Position numbers and translations under genes: made by a program. The notes under the pieces were generated by a model that searched no databases, had not been told where the DNA came from, and worked only from the letters and a program-made list of their open reading frames with translations. From Clostridia bacterium (lineage in GTDB: Bacteria > Bacillota > Clostridia > Oscillospirales > CAG-272), in contig JAFTSU010000020.1 of assembly GCA_017467105.1 (NCBI GenBank), positions 1 through 52,006 of the forward strand: DNA of 52,006 nucleotides, written 5' to 3'. This document shows, piece by piece, positions 15,823 through 24,074 of the stretch. Each line of letters starts with the position of its first letter. Within the stretch, counting starts at the first letter, position 1.

Positions 15823-17112
15823 TCAGCTCTTAGGAACAAGCTTTTCTACACCACCCATATAGGAGCGGAGAGCTACGGGAATATTCACGCTGCCGTCGCT
15901 GTTAAGATTATTCTCAAGGAATGCAATGAGCATTCTGGGAGGAGCGACAACGGTATTATTAAGAGTATGAGCAAGATATGGCTTGCCGTCATCTCCCTTA
16001 ATACGAATCTTGAGTCTGCGAGCCTGAGCGTCGCCCAGGTTGGAGCAGGAGCCAACCTCAAAATACTTCTGCTGACGGGGAGACCAAGCCTCAACGTCTA
16101 CGGACTTCACCTTCAGATCCGCAAGATCACCGGAGCAGCACTCAAGGGTTCTGACGGGAATATCAAGGGTGCGGAACATATCTACGGTATTCTTCCAAAG
16201 CTTATCAAACCAGACTACAGAATCCTCAGGCTTGCAGACTACGATCATCTCCTGCTTCTCGAACTGGTGAATTCTGTACACGCCTCTCTCCTCTATGCCG
16301 TGTGCGCCCTTCTCCTTACGGAAGCAGGGGGAATATGAGGTAAGCGCGTAAGGAAGCTCTGCCTCGGGGATTATCTGATCGATGAACTTACCGATCATAG
16401 AATGCTCTGAGGTACCGATAAGGTAAAGGTCCTCGCCCTCGATCTTATACATCATAGCGTCCATCTCGGCAAAGGACATAACGCCGGTAACAACGCCTGC
16501 GCGGATCATATAGGGTGGAATGCAATAGGTGAAGCCTCTCTCGATCATAAAATCGCGGGCGTATGAAAGAACTGCGGAATGAAGTCTGGCGATATCGCCC
16601 ATCAAATAATAGAAGCCGTTGCCTGCTACTCTGCGAGCGGCGTCAAGATCTATGCCGGCAAACTTCTCCATAATGTCGGTGTGATAAGGAATATCGTAGT
16701 CGGGAGTTACGGGATCGCCGAATCTCTCTACCTCTACGTTTTCTGAGTCGTCCTTACCTACGGGAACGCTTGGATCTATAATATTGGGTATAACCATCAT
16801 AATGTTGGTTACTCGCTCGTTAAGCTCTGCTTCCTTTGCCTCGCATGCCGCAAGCTCTGCCGCTTGCTCCGCTACAAGCTTTTTCGCTTCCTCTGCCTCT
16901 GCGAACTTCTTCTGTCCCATGAGCGCGCCTATGGACTTGGATATCTTGTTTCTGTTCGCTCTCAGGTCGTCTGCTCTCTTCTTATTCTGGCGAAGCTCCT
17001 CGTCAAGAGCTATGACCTCGTCTACAAGGGGAAGCTTGGAATCCTGGAACTTTTTGCGGATGTTCTCCTTAACAGCCTCAGGGTTTTCTCTTAAAAATCT
17101 GATGTCGATCAT
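15823..17112 (-). CDS. serS: Seryl-tRNA synthetase
   Basis: The protein has 429 residues, the normal length. The N-terminus MIDIRFLRENPEAVKENI leads into the long antiparallel coiled coil (about residues 30-100) that clasps tRNA-Ser. The class II core follows with motif 2 (FRKEKGAHGIEERGVYRIHQFEK, split over about 260-285) and motif 3 (VAPPRMLIAFLENN). It charges tRNA-Ser with serine in the cytoplasm. AAGAGGAT stands before the ATG. It is second in a minus-strand operon led by a T-box, with 104 bp and no clear terminator between it and the glycosidase-like gene upstream. That implies serS expression depends on read-through from the T-box promoter; a weak internal promoter cannot be excluded. 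Confidence 0.96.
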   Translation of the reverse strand: MIDIRFLRENPEAVKENIRKKFQDSKLPLVDEVIALDEELRQNKKRADDLRANRNKISKSIGALMGQKKFAEAEEAKKLVAEQAAELAACEAKEAELNERVTNIMMVIPNIIDPSVPVGKDDSENVEVERFGDPVTPDYDIPYHTDIMEKFAGIDLDAARRVAGNGFYYLMGDIARLHSAVLSYARDFMIERGFTYCIPPYMIRAGVVTGVMSFAEMDAMMYKIEGEDLYLIGTSEHSMIGKFIDQIIPEAELPYALTSYSPCFRKEKGAHGIEERGVYRIHQFEKQEMIVVCKPEDSVVWFDKLWKNTVDMFRTLDIPVRTLECCSGDLADLKVKSVDVEAWSPRQQKYFEVGSCSNLGDAQARRLKIRIKGDDGKPYLAHTLNNTVVAPPRMLIAFLENNLNSDGSVNIPVALRSYMGGVEKLVPKS

Positions 17113-17216
17113 TTCTTTATCCTCTTTCTTATATTCTCTGTATTTATTATTTCAGGGATATTTGATCTGTATTTAAATCGGTTTAGTAATATCCGATATA
17201 TCAGCGACAAAATGCT

Positions 17217-18434
17217 CTATTTGATATTTGCTTTTAGCCAATCAACCATTTCAACAGAGAGCAAATTCCAGCTCTGGAATCCCTTGTTGTGCACTCCCGC
17301 GCCCGTGTCGGGATCATAATACTCGTGCATCTCACCGCATGCCTCTATATCTCTGCCAAGCATTAGTACGGTTTTCTCTGCGATATCATATGCAAGATCC
17401 TTGTATCCGTACGCCAAGGCTCCCTTGAATATCATATAATTTGCTATGACCCAAATCGGACCGAGCCAGCACGACGGATTGTTTGATTTCTTTACGGAGT
17501 ACATTTTCTCAAGCTTGCCAAGAGAGCGTATACCGTTGTTTGAATAAAACGTTCTCTTATCCATACAGCGCTCGATCATTCTCTTCGCCTGCTCTTCGGT
17601 TGCTATGCCCGCCCACATCGGCATAAAGCCCGTCCAAACGTCAATACGTTGTATCAGGGTTGACCAATGCCTCGGTGCGCCCGAATGAAGCCGCTGAGTA
17701 GGATCTATCGGTACGAGATTTACGTCTACGTTATAGAACATACCGTCCCTCTCGTCATATGACAATTCATTTATTACCTCCTTCAGTGCATTGGCCTTGC
17801 CGAGATATTTGACTGCGATCTCCGAAAGAGAAAGCATTGAGGCAATATTTGACAAGCTGATCAATTCCCGATACATTAGGCAATTCAAATAAATTGATGC
17901 CGAGCTGCCGTCAGGACGATAAAATACACAAGGATCGTTATCTACACCTATAGCAAAATCATCCAGCCAAACGTAAAGTCCCGATTCGTGAAGACAATTT
18001 TTCTCATACCAATCTACGAAAATACAAAGCTTATCAAAATTGCTTTCAAGCCACGATGCACTACCGATTTTTTCTGATATGAAAAGCGCGTGCTGTGCAA
18101 GAGTGGGCTTGTGTATATTTTTAGTGCCCGGATATATTTCAAACGACGTGCGCTCAGAAGTAATCCATATCGGCATTTTACCGTCATCCGACATGTGATC
18201 AAGGAAATTCAGAACACACCCTTTCTCGTAATCGATCTGATCATCGGATGAAAGAAATGGAGATATGGCAATATCTGTCAGCCAAGAATCCCAATCCCAG
18301 AGCTCGTCAGAGTATACGGAACCCGGAACTATAAACTTATATTTTAATATTCCTGACGGATTACGCATACATTTTACGTATTCACGGAGAACGTAGTCCT
18401 TTATAATATCCCCGTACTTCTCAAGTTCCAACAT
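17217..18434 (-). CDS. GH63/GH37-like (alpha/alpha)6-barrel glycosidase
   Basis: The start at 18434 is set by TTGGAGG nine bases upstream. The frame is open further back to 18512, but that stretch is the T-box terminator. The 405-residue protein has the six-hairpin toroid motifs of trehalase/mannosylglycerate hydrolase-type enzymes: LWDWDSW (46-51, substrate Asp), AIGVDNDP (Asp165/Asp167, catalytic acid region), GPIWVIANY and MHEYYDPDTG (Glu371, catalytic base), followed by FQSWN. No signal peptide, so it acts on an internal alpha-glucoside or alpha-mannoside such as an osmolyte or imported oligosaccharide. It is the first gene under a T-box leader, an unexpected place for a glycosidase. Confidence 0.8.
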   Translation of the reverse strand: MLELEKYGDIIKDYVLREYVKCMRNPSGILKYKFIVPGSVYSDELWDWDSWLTDIAISPFLSSDDQIDYEKGCVLNFLDHMSDDGKMPIWITSERTSFEIYPGTKNIHKPTLAQHALFISEKIGSASWLESNFDKLCIFVDWYEKNCLHESGLYVWLDDFAIGVDNDPCVFYRPDGSSASIYLNCLMYRELISLSNIASMLSLSEIAVKYLGKANALKEVINELSYDERDGMFYNVDVNLVPIDPTQRLHSGAPRHWSTLIQRIDVWTGFMPMWAGIATEEQAKRMIERCMDKRTFYSNNGIRSLGKLEKMYSVKKSNNPSCWLGPIWVIANYMIFKGALAYGYKDLAYDIAEKTVLMLGRDIEACGEMHEYYDPDTGAGVHNKGFQSWNLLSVEMVDWLKANIK

Positions 18435-18447
18435 AAACAATCCTCCA

Positions 18448-18687
18448 AAAAACAAAAATTGGAGTCCTCGTCCATCAAAAAATGGGACGAAAAGCTCCGT
18501 GTTGCCACCCAAATTGCGCGCAAAAAGCGCACCGCTCTATATCCGATAAGGGCGGACTGCCCCCGACTCGTCGCCGGATACTCAGGAAGCGGAAAGCCGC
18601 GCGTCCCGCCCGCTCGCACCAACCGCGGACTCTCTTATGGGACTGTAGCGGAATTTTCTCCCGTCAACGTACTCCTTATACAAGCTT
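18448..18687 (-). promoter_or_regulatory. T-box leader (tRNA-sensing riboswitch) with intrinsic terminator
   Basis: Reading the minus strand from 18687: AGGAGTACGT (stem I base), AGAGAG and GGTTGGTGCGAG (stem I apical elements), TTTCCGCTTCCTGAGTA (specifier-loop region), the T-box core GGGTGGCAACACGG (18510-18497), then a terminator GGAG-CTTT-TCGTCC (18498-18485) / GGACGA-GGA-CTCC (18473-18461) followed by AATTTTTGTTTTTT. The T-box core overlaps the terminator's 5' arm, so the antiterminator and terminator are mutually exclusive. Aligned to known leaders, the specifier codon is plausibly TCC (Ser, 18593-18591), matching serS in the operon; the one-base-shifted reading CCG would be Pro. Uncharged tRNA should switch the operon on. 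Confidence 0.85.
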
Positions 18688-18716
18688 ATTATATACCAAA
18701 ATTCCGATAAATGCAA
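18688..18716 (-). promoter_or_regulatory. Promoter of the T-box operon
   Basis: Minus strand: TTGCAT (18716-18711), 17 bp, TATAAT (18693-18688), placing transcription start at about 18681 just before stem I. Confidence 0.8.
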
Positions 18717-18763
18717 GAGTTTTTTTAAAACTACTCATTTTTTCTTTTTTATTCACGCCCGTA

Positions 18764-18792
18764 TTGATTTTTTCAAAGCAATTTGATATAAT
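18764..18792 (+). promoter_or_regulatory. Promoter of the cupin gene
   Basis: TTGATT (18764-18769), 17 bp, TATAAT (18787-18792). Confidence 0.8.
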
Positions 18793-18816
18793 GAAATAAA
18801 AAAAGGAGGACGGACT

Positions 18817-19140
18817 ATGTTCGTTAAGAATGAAGACGTAAAGCTCACCGAGCTTGGCGGCGGAGTATCCAGAAAGATACTCGCTTATGACGATAATATG
18901 ATGAGCGTGGAGGTAAGATTTGAGAAGGGGGCTGTCGGCTCTATGCACACCCATCCCCACACCCAAATCTCTTACGTATTGGAGGGCAAATTTGAGGCTA
19001 CGATAAGCGGTGAAACCACCGTTATTTCAAAGGGTGATACGTACATCACTCCGCCCGATGCTCCCCACGGTGTTGTATGTCTTGAAAAGGGCGCACTCTT
19101 AGATATCTTCACTCCTATGAGAGCGGATTTTCTGAAATAA
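18817..19140 (+). CDS. Small cupin protein, KdgF-like
   Basis: The 107-residue single-domain cupin has metal ligands in MHTHPHTQISYVLEGKFE (His44, His46 and Gln50 or His48) and PDAPHGV (His84), the two classic cupin motifs. Size and motif spelling match KdgF-type proteins, which open unsaturated uronates to linear sugars after pectin or alginate lyase action. That would fit the lyase gene next door. Very strong ribosome binding site AAAAAGGAGG and its own promoter, so it is probably well expressed alone. Other small cupins look alike, so the KdgF role is inference from context. Confidence 0.72.
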   Translation: MFVKNEDVKLTELGGGVSRKILAYDDNMMSVEVRFEKGAVGSMHTHPHTQISYVLEGKFEATISGETTVISKGDTYITPPDAPHGVVCLEKGALLDIFTPMRADFLK

Positions 19141-19250
19141 GGCTGATTTAAAGCACACCGTCAATAACCGGGGATATAAGCGATCATCAGAGGTCTATAA
19201 TCCTTTGGTGCCCTGTGACGTATACAGTCAACATGCAATGTCCAAAAATC

Positions 19251-19286
19251 AAAAAGCGCGGATGAAATTTATCATCCGCGCTTTTT
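19251..19286. terminator. Strong bidirectional terminator
   Basis: A perfect 15-bp stem, AAAAAGCGCGGATGA (19251-19265) with its complement at 19272-19286, loop of 6. It separates the cupin gene from the converging lyase gene. The preceding 110 bp show no gene. Confidence 0.92.
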
Positions 19287-19342
19287 GCGTAAATCAGCAA
19301 GTATATGATATGTGTAGGACAAACCACTGTAGTGAAAGAGGC

Positions 19343-21346
19343 TTACAGCTTTACTGTTTTTAAAACTGTTTTTCCGCTCTTCTCTACTACCTTTACGGTG
19401 AGTATATCGGAATTTAAAGTTGCTTCTGCTGAAAGGATATTACTCTCTCCCTTATACGCCTCGATAACGTTTACGAAAAGAGGAGAGGCTTCATAGGTGC
19501 GAAGCATATGATAAGAAAGCAGTCGGGAAGCAGGATTTGCGGGACCCTTCGCGTATACCGTATCGGCACCCGAAGATAGCGTGCGGACAGAGAGGCTGAA
19601 GTCGTCGCACTGATACTCCGTAGCAAAGCTATCGCCGTCTGAGATTACAGCGTCTCTAAGATAGGCTTGCGCGCCTTTTTTTGACACGGGGTCGGGCTTT
19701 TCGTCATTTTTGACATTATTTCTGACACCGTCTATATGAAGCACCCACTCCTTGCGAAGAGTGTTGTCGGAGTGAAGCTTAAATATATCAACGAAATAGC
19801 TTCCCTGCCACAGAATGATACGGCGCATACGAACGCCGCGGTACGCTTCGTCGCTCCATTGCTTGATGGTAAAGGAGTCGAGCATCTTATAATCCTCGGG
19901 CGGCAGAGTTTGTGCATCGAGATACGCCGATCCGTCCTCCCCAGTCACATACTCGTTTACTACCGTGTCAGAGGGCGCCATATTTTCGCCGTCTATAACA
20001 ACAGTATTATGAGAGGCGGTGTTCTTGAAATAGCCGTAATGGAGTGGCGATCCGTAACCGCTGGCAGTACCGAAATCTCCACACGCCTCCGTACCAAACG
20101 GGTAATATGAGATAGCGAGGCGGTCATAATGGTCATGCTCGCCGCCGTAGGGCGTAGCCTTGAAGAGCAGTCCGTGCCCACCGTCCGAGTGAACTACCGC
20201 AAGCCCTGAGCCCACGGTTGTAGAATAGCTCTTCACGGGAAGCGGCGGTATATCAGAAGGAAGCTTATCCACTCCGTACATAAGGGCGTATACAGATTCC
20301 TCTCTTACGTGAGTGTCAGTATAGCAAATGTCTAAAAGCTGAAGCGCCTCGTCGGTACCGAAAGCAGAATATGCAAGCTCGTATATCAGATCCTGCTCTG
20401 TAAGAGGGAGATTGCTGTCGTTGAGCTTTGGAGCCTTTCCGCTTCCTAAGTGAAGATTTGCCGGATAGGTTATAGCCTTATACAGTATGGAGCGATAGTG
20501 AGGATCCTTAAGCAAGCTGAACTCCGTGTTTTTCGCCATCATCTCAAACCTCATCATCCACTGAAGCGAGTAGTAATGATAGCCGAGAGCGCCCTCAAAC
20601 CAGAAGCCGTCAGCAAGGTAGGAGTGATCAAGCTGATACTTCATACAGTACTTACCGTCAAGGGCGTATCTTATAATCTCCTCGTCACCGATAGCAAGAC
20701 CTATGGCGCCGATAGATGAGCAGACTACCACCTCGTGATTATGAAGCTGAGGAGTAAGGTTGTCTATCTGATGACGCGCCGCCGGTCTAAACAAATCGCC
20801 TTCAATATGCGATCTCTCATGCTCTGTAAAATATTCCTTAGAAAGAGAGTATGCCATTGCCAGATCATAAAGCGGGTGTGCGTCGCTTATTACCTGAGAA
20901 GCAAACCTTCCTGGCTTGTTGTAAGGGATACCGCCGTGGACCTCGTAGTTTTTATAATTATCCGCGTATCCGAGTAACACTCTGCGAACAACGTCAAGGT
21001 GCTCTGCCTTGCCCGTAGCAAGATATAAAAGAGAAAGAAGATACGCGGAGGAGCAATTCAGACCGAGTATCCATTCCCACCAAGCACCGAGATATGGCTC
21101 TCCGCTGACCGTATGGGCACAGTTAGGGCATGTAAAGCTTTCGTTATTATCGTAATCGTAGATTAATCTGACACCGCATAAGGGACATACGAAATAATGA
21201 GACCAGGTTGCCAGACCGCTCTTTTGTATGTATAGCTTACGTCTGACATTTGCTGTACGCGATTCTATCTCGCGGAGCATATGGGGATTATCGGTAAGCC
21301 TATCCTTTATCCGCTTTTTATCCTGATTTGTAAAAATATTCATCAC
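19343..21346 (-). CDS. Heparinase II/III-type polysaccharide lyase
   Basis: The protein has 667 residues. A zinc knuckle C54-x2-C57 ... C73-x2-C76 precedes an (alpha/alpha) toroid (about 85-360) with the lyase motifs LHNHEVV (Asn203, His204) and EGALGYHYYS. A beta-sandwich follows with GGEHDHYDRL (His404, His406) and NTASHNTVVIDG. This is the heparinase II/III-like plan (PL12/15/17 and relatives), cleaving uronate-containing chains by beta-elimination to unsaturated sugars. No signal peptide, so an exolytic oligosaccharide lyase in the cytoplasm is likely. Start is GTG at 21346 or ATG at 21343, both behind GGGAGG. It converges on the cupin and diverges from the GH106-like array. Confidence 0.82.
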   Translation of the reverse strand: MMNIFTNQDKKRIKDRLTDNPHMLREIESRTANVRRKLYIQKSGLATWSHYFVCPLCGVRLIYDYDNNESFTCPNCAHTVSGEPYLGAWWEWILGLNCSSAYLLSLLYLATGKAEHLDVVRRVLLGYADNYKNYEVHGGIPYNKPGRFASQVISDAHPLYDLAMAYSLSKEYFTEHERSHIEGDLFRPAARHQIDNLTPQLHNHEVVVCSSIGAIGLAIGDEEIIRYALDGKYCMKYQLDHSYLADGFWFEGALGYHYYSLQWMMRFEMMAKNTEFSLLKDPHYRSILYKAITYPANLHLGSGKAPKLNDSNLPLTEQDLIYELAYSAFGTDEALQLLDICYTDTHVREESVYALMYGVDKLPSDIPPLPVKSYSTTVGSGLAVVHSDGGHGLLFKATPYGGEHDHYDRLAISYYPFGTEACGDFGTASGYGSPLHYGYFKNTASHNTVVIDGENMAPSDTVVNEYVTGEDGSAYLDAQTLPPEDYKMLDSFTIKQWSDEAYRGVRMRRIILWQGSYFVDIFKLHSDNTLRKEWVLHIDGVRNNVKNDEKPDPVSKKGAQAYLRDAVISDGDSFATEYQCDDFSLSVRTLSSGADTVYAKGPANPASRLLSYHMLRTYEASPLFVNVIEAYKGESNILSAEATLNSDILTVKVVEKSGKTVLKTVKL

Positions 21347-21399
21347 GGTTATCCTCCCTAAATGAAAGATTTGAAAACAGACCTTCAGAGTTCGAATAA

Positions 21400-21429
21400 A
21401 CTATAGCATACTCGTTGCGCGATTGTCAA
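21400..21429 (-). promoter_or_regulatory. Promoter of the lyase gene
   Basis: Minus strand: TTGACA (21429-21424), 18 bp, TATAGT (21405-21400), extended -10 TG. Confidence 0.8.
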
Positions 21430-21478
21430 GGTTTTTACCATTTTGCCGAAAAATCTTCTTTTTCTCGTAAATTAAAAG

Positions 21479-21526
21479 ATCCGCCGTGTGCAGCGGATAG
21501 GCATAATATTTTGACCGGTTACGGTC
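21479..21526. promoter_or_regulatory. Two inverted repeats between divergent lyase and GH106-like promoters
   Basis: ATCCGC (21479-21484) / GCGGAT (21493-21498) and GACCG-GTTA-CGGTC (21513-21526) lie between the two divergent promoters and are candidate operators for a shared regulator. Confidence 0.4.
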
Positions 21527-21550
21527 GGAATATTGAGGTAATTTTTACCG

Positions 21551-21571
21551 ACAAAATTTATTTACTTTTAA
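21551..21571 (+). promoter_or_regulatory. Putative shared operator, copy A
   Basis: ACAAAATTTATTTACTTTT followed by AA matches 19 of 21 bases of the sequence at 33190-33210, which precedes the AraC/GH127 promoter. It ends 14 bp before the -35 of the GH106-like array. Confidence 0.5.
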
Positions 21572-21585
21572 ATCTTTGAAAACAG

Positions 21586-21614
21586 TTGACTTTTATTTAA
21601 CAATCATATAAAAT
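21586..21614 (+). promoter_or_regulatory. Promoter of the GH106-like array
   Basis: TTGACT (21586-21591), 17 bp, TAAAAT (21609-21614). Confidence 0.75.
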
Positions 21615-21649
21615 AAAGGCAAGAACAAAACCTTGGAGGGAAAATGAAT

Positions 21650-24040
21650 ATGAATATTTTACCTGGACAAAAATTTGATATAGAAAAGCTTAAAGATCCG
21701 GGCAACGAATATACCGTTACGTATATGTGGTTCTGGAACGTCCCTGTCACAAAAGAAAAGGTGGACGCAGAGCTTTCGGAATACGTAAAAGCGGGAATTC
21801 GCTCTATATACATTGTCCCTATGCCCAAGGATTTCAGTCCCGAGAACCTTAGAACTTATATGGATCCAGAGTATCTTTCTGCGGAATTCTTTGATCTTGT
21901 CGAATACACTCTACGTAAATGCGCGGAGCTTGGGATCAAGCCGTGGATATACGACGAGGGCGGCTGGCCCTCCGGCGGTGCGTGCTACAATACTGTGAGA
22001 CAAAATCCAAAGGCGAAGCTTAAGCTTATAAAAACGCGTGAGGTAAGCCTTCTCGCAGATAAAAGATTCTGCCCTGGTGAAAATTTCGTCGCGCTATTCA
22101 ACAAAAAGCACAGACTTCCGGACGATTATATAGCATCACGTGACGTAACGCTGACTGAATATTACGTATCCGAGGAGATACAGCGCGGATGCCGCGTGGA
22201 CTACACGAACGCCACCGTCACCGATACCTTTATCTCAAATACGTACGAGAAATATAAGGAGAGAGTCGGAGATCTTTTCGGTCATACTATTCCCATATTC
22301 TTTACCGATGAGCCGGGTCTTTTGCGCGCCTCTGTAGCGGATAACGAATTCGAGCTGTTTTTGCAGGAATACGGCTACGACCTGCGCGACTTTGCTTACG
22401 TGCTGACGGACAATGGCGAATATGCTGTGACCGATGAGGAAAAGAAAGCCAGAATAGACCATCACAGGCTGCTCGGTAAGCTGTTCCGCGAGAACACCTT
22501 CAGAAAGCTTCACGATTGGTGCGAGAAAAACGGTACGTACTACGCGGGACATCTGGATATAGATAACCGCCCGTTCGGAGGAATGGTCAAGGGCGTATAC
22601 AGCATGGTAGACGCGCTCCGTCAGTTCCACATCCCCGGAGTTGACGTAATATGGGAGCAGATTAGGTATCCTCACGGTGGACGGTCACCGCTTGACGACG
22701 AGACGTTGGGTATGGGATTTTTCCCAAGACTTGCCTCCGGCGCGGCAAGACAAACGGGACGAAACGTTTCGGTTACGGAGTCGCTTGGAATATACGGCGA
22801 CGGTCTAACCCACGACACCATACGCTACGTGATGAACTACCAATACGTAAGAGGAATAAACGCGATGAATTTCGCGCCTATCTCCTTTGGAAATTCAAGG
22901 CTTTCCTCCCTTATGACAAGGCCTAATTTCAGACCCGAGAAGCCGGGCTTCTACCATCTTCGCGAGATCAACGAGTACGCAGAGAAAATGTCCTACCTTA
23001 CAAGACTTGGATATGCCGAGGGAGATACAGCACTGTATATGCCCTGCGCGGACTACTGTGCGTGCCCCGATGATCTTGATGCAGCAAACGCTTCGTTTAA
23101 GGCTTTGGGAACCTTGCTCGAAGAAAAGAATATCGCCTTTGACATCATAGATGACGATGGCATAAGACTTGCCGAGATAACCGATCGTGGACTCAAGCTC
23201 GGCGACGCGGTGTACAGTCATATTGCGGTGCCTGAAAACAGGCATATGCCAAGCGACGTCAGAGAAAAGATCTCTCCGTATCTGAGTTACGGCGACCCCG
23301 TGTATAATTTCAAAAACGATAAACTTCGGGTAATGACGAGAAGGCTCGACACGGGTAGGCTGTATTTCATCTTCAACGAGGGTGAGCCTACTGTAACGGA
23401 AAAGCTTATTCTCCGGGGAGATAGAAAATACCTGATAGATACTAGAAGCGGAGAGCTGTACGATATTTCGGATGATACTACCGTGACGCTGGTTTGCGGC
23501 GATATAGCCGTAATACTCGCGACAGACGAGAAATATCCGACGGTAAGCCGTGAGATAGAGTACACCGCGGAGACTTCAGCACTGAAGCCGTTTGCCCATA
23601 GAAGATTCGTGCTCGACTATACGGGTATATCCAACGAATATGGGGACGGAAGCGTGGCTGCTGACGGTGATTTCTCCGGCGAGATAAGCTACCGATGCAG
23701 CTATACTCTGCCCTCTGCGCCAAAGGAAAACGAGAGATACAGAATGAGGCTTGAGGGATTCTCTGCCTCCGCATCCGTAAAAATCGGAGACGTCGTAATT
23801 CCGTTTGGACTAACACCTATGGAGGCTATCCTGTCGGGCGAGCATCTCTCGGAAAACGGCGAGATGGAGGTATGCGTGGCGAACACCGCGCTGAACGAGA
23901 TACACGCAAAAAAGTACGTAATAGAGAGTATGCCGGAGGCGGAGCGAGGAACGCATTATATGCCCAAGCTCAGCGAATTCGAAGCTCGCGTACCTGAATT
24001 TAAGGTCGGACGAGTGTACATTGATAAGTTTTTTGACTAA
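21650..24040 (+). CDS. GH106-like glycosidase, paralogue 1
   Basis: An upstream in-frame ATG exists at 21644, but the other three paralogues begin MNI..., and GGAGGG is ten bases before the ATG at 21650, so that start is chosen (796 residues). The family pattern is the GH106/alpha-L-rhamnosidase-like TIM barrel: VTYMWFWNVPVTKEKVD at the N-terminus (compare the 'W.WmNG.vTkegI' start), PWIYDEGGWPSGG (98-110, Asp102/Glu103), FFTDEPGL (Asp220/Glu221), VIWEQIRYP (Glu337) and VTESLGIYGDG (Glu378). A beta-sandwich tail (about 590-796) follows. No signal peptide, so cytoplasmic. The activity is inferred by family; at the last Glu motif this copy differs from its siblings (TESLG versus TETFS, TETYS or TETLS). 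Confidence 0.75.
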   Translation: MNILPGQKFDIEKLKDPGNEYTVTYMWFWNVPVTKEKVDAELSEYVKAGIRSIYIVPMPKDFSPENLRTYMDPEYLSAEFFDLVEYTLRKCAELGIKPWIYDEGGWPSGGACYNTVRQNPKAKLKLIKTREVSLLADKRFCPGENFVALFNKKHRLPDDYIASRDVTLTEYYVSEEIQRGCRVDYTNATVTDTFISNTYEKYKERVGDLFGHTIPIFFTDEPGLLRASVADNEFELFLQEYGYDLRDFAYVLTDNGEYAVTDEEKKARIDHHRLLGKLFRENTFRKLHDWCEKNGTYYAGHLDIDNRPFGGMVKGVYSMVDALRQFHIPGVDVIWEQIRYPHGGRSPLDDETLGMGFFPRLASGAARQTGRNVSVTESLGIYGDGLTHDTIRYVMNYQYVRGINAMNFAPISFGNSRLSSLMTRPNFRPEKPGFYHLREINEYAEKMSYLTRLGYAEGDTALYMPCADYCACPDDLDAANASFKALGTLLEEKNIAFDIIDDDGIRLAEITDRGLKLGDAVYSHIAVPENRHMPSDVREKISPYLSYGDPVYNFKNDKLRVMTRRLDTGRLYFIFNEGEPTVTEKLILRGDRKYLIDTRSGELYDISDDTTVTLVCGDIAVILATDEKYPTVSREIEYTAETSALKPFAHRRFVLDYTGISNEYGDGSVAADGDFSGEISYRCSYTLPSAPKENERYRMRLEGFSASASVKIGDVVIPFGLTPMEAILSGEHLSENGEMEVCVANTALNEIHAKKYVIESMPEAERGTHYMPKLSEFEARVPEFKVGRVYIDKFFD

Positions 24041-24074
24041 TTAGAGGGCACATTTGATGCTTTAGGAGATTATT

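Noticed and set aside
18459-18799. ORFs on the plus strand between the glycosidase and the cupin
   Set aside because: They lie on the complement of the T-box leader and its promoter; the RNA structure explains the conservation.
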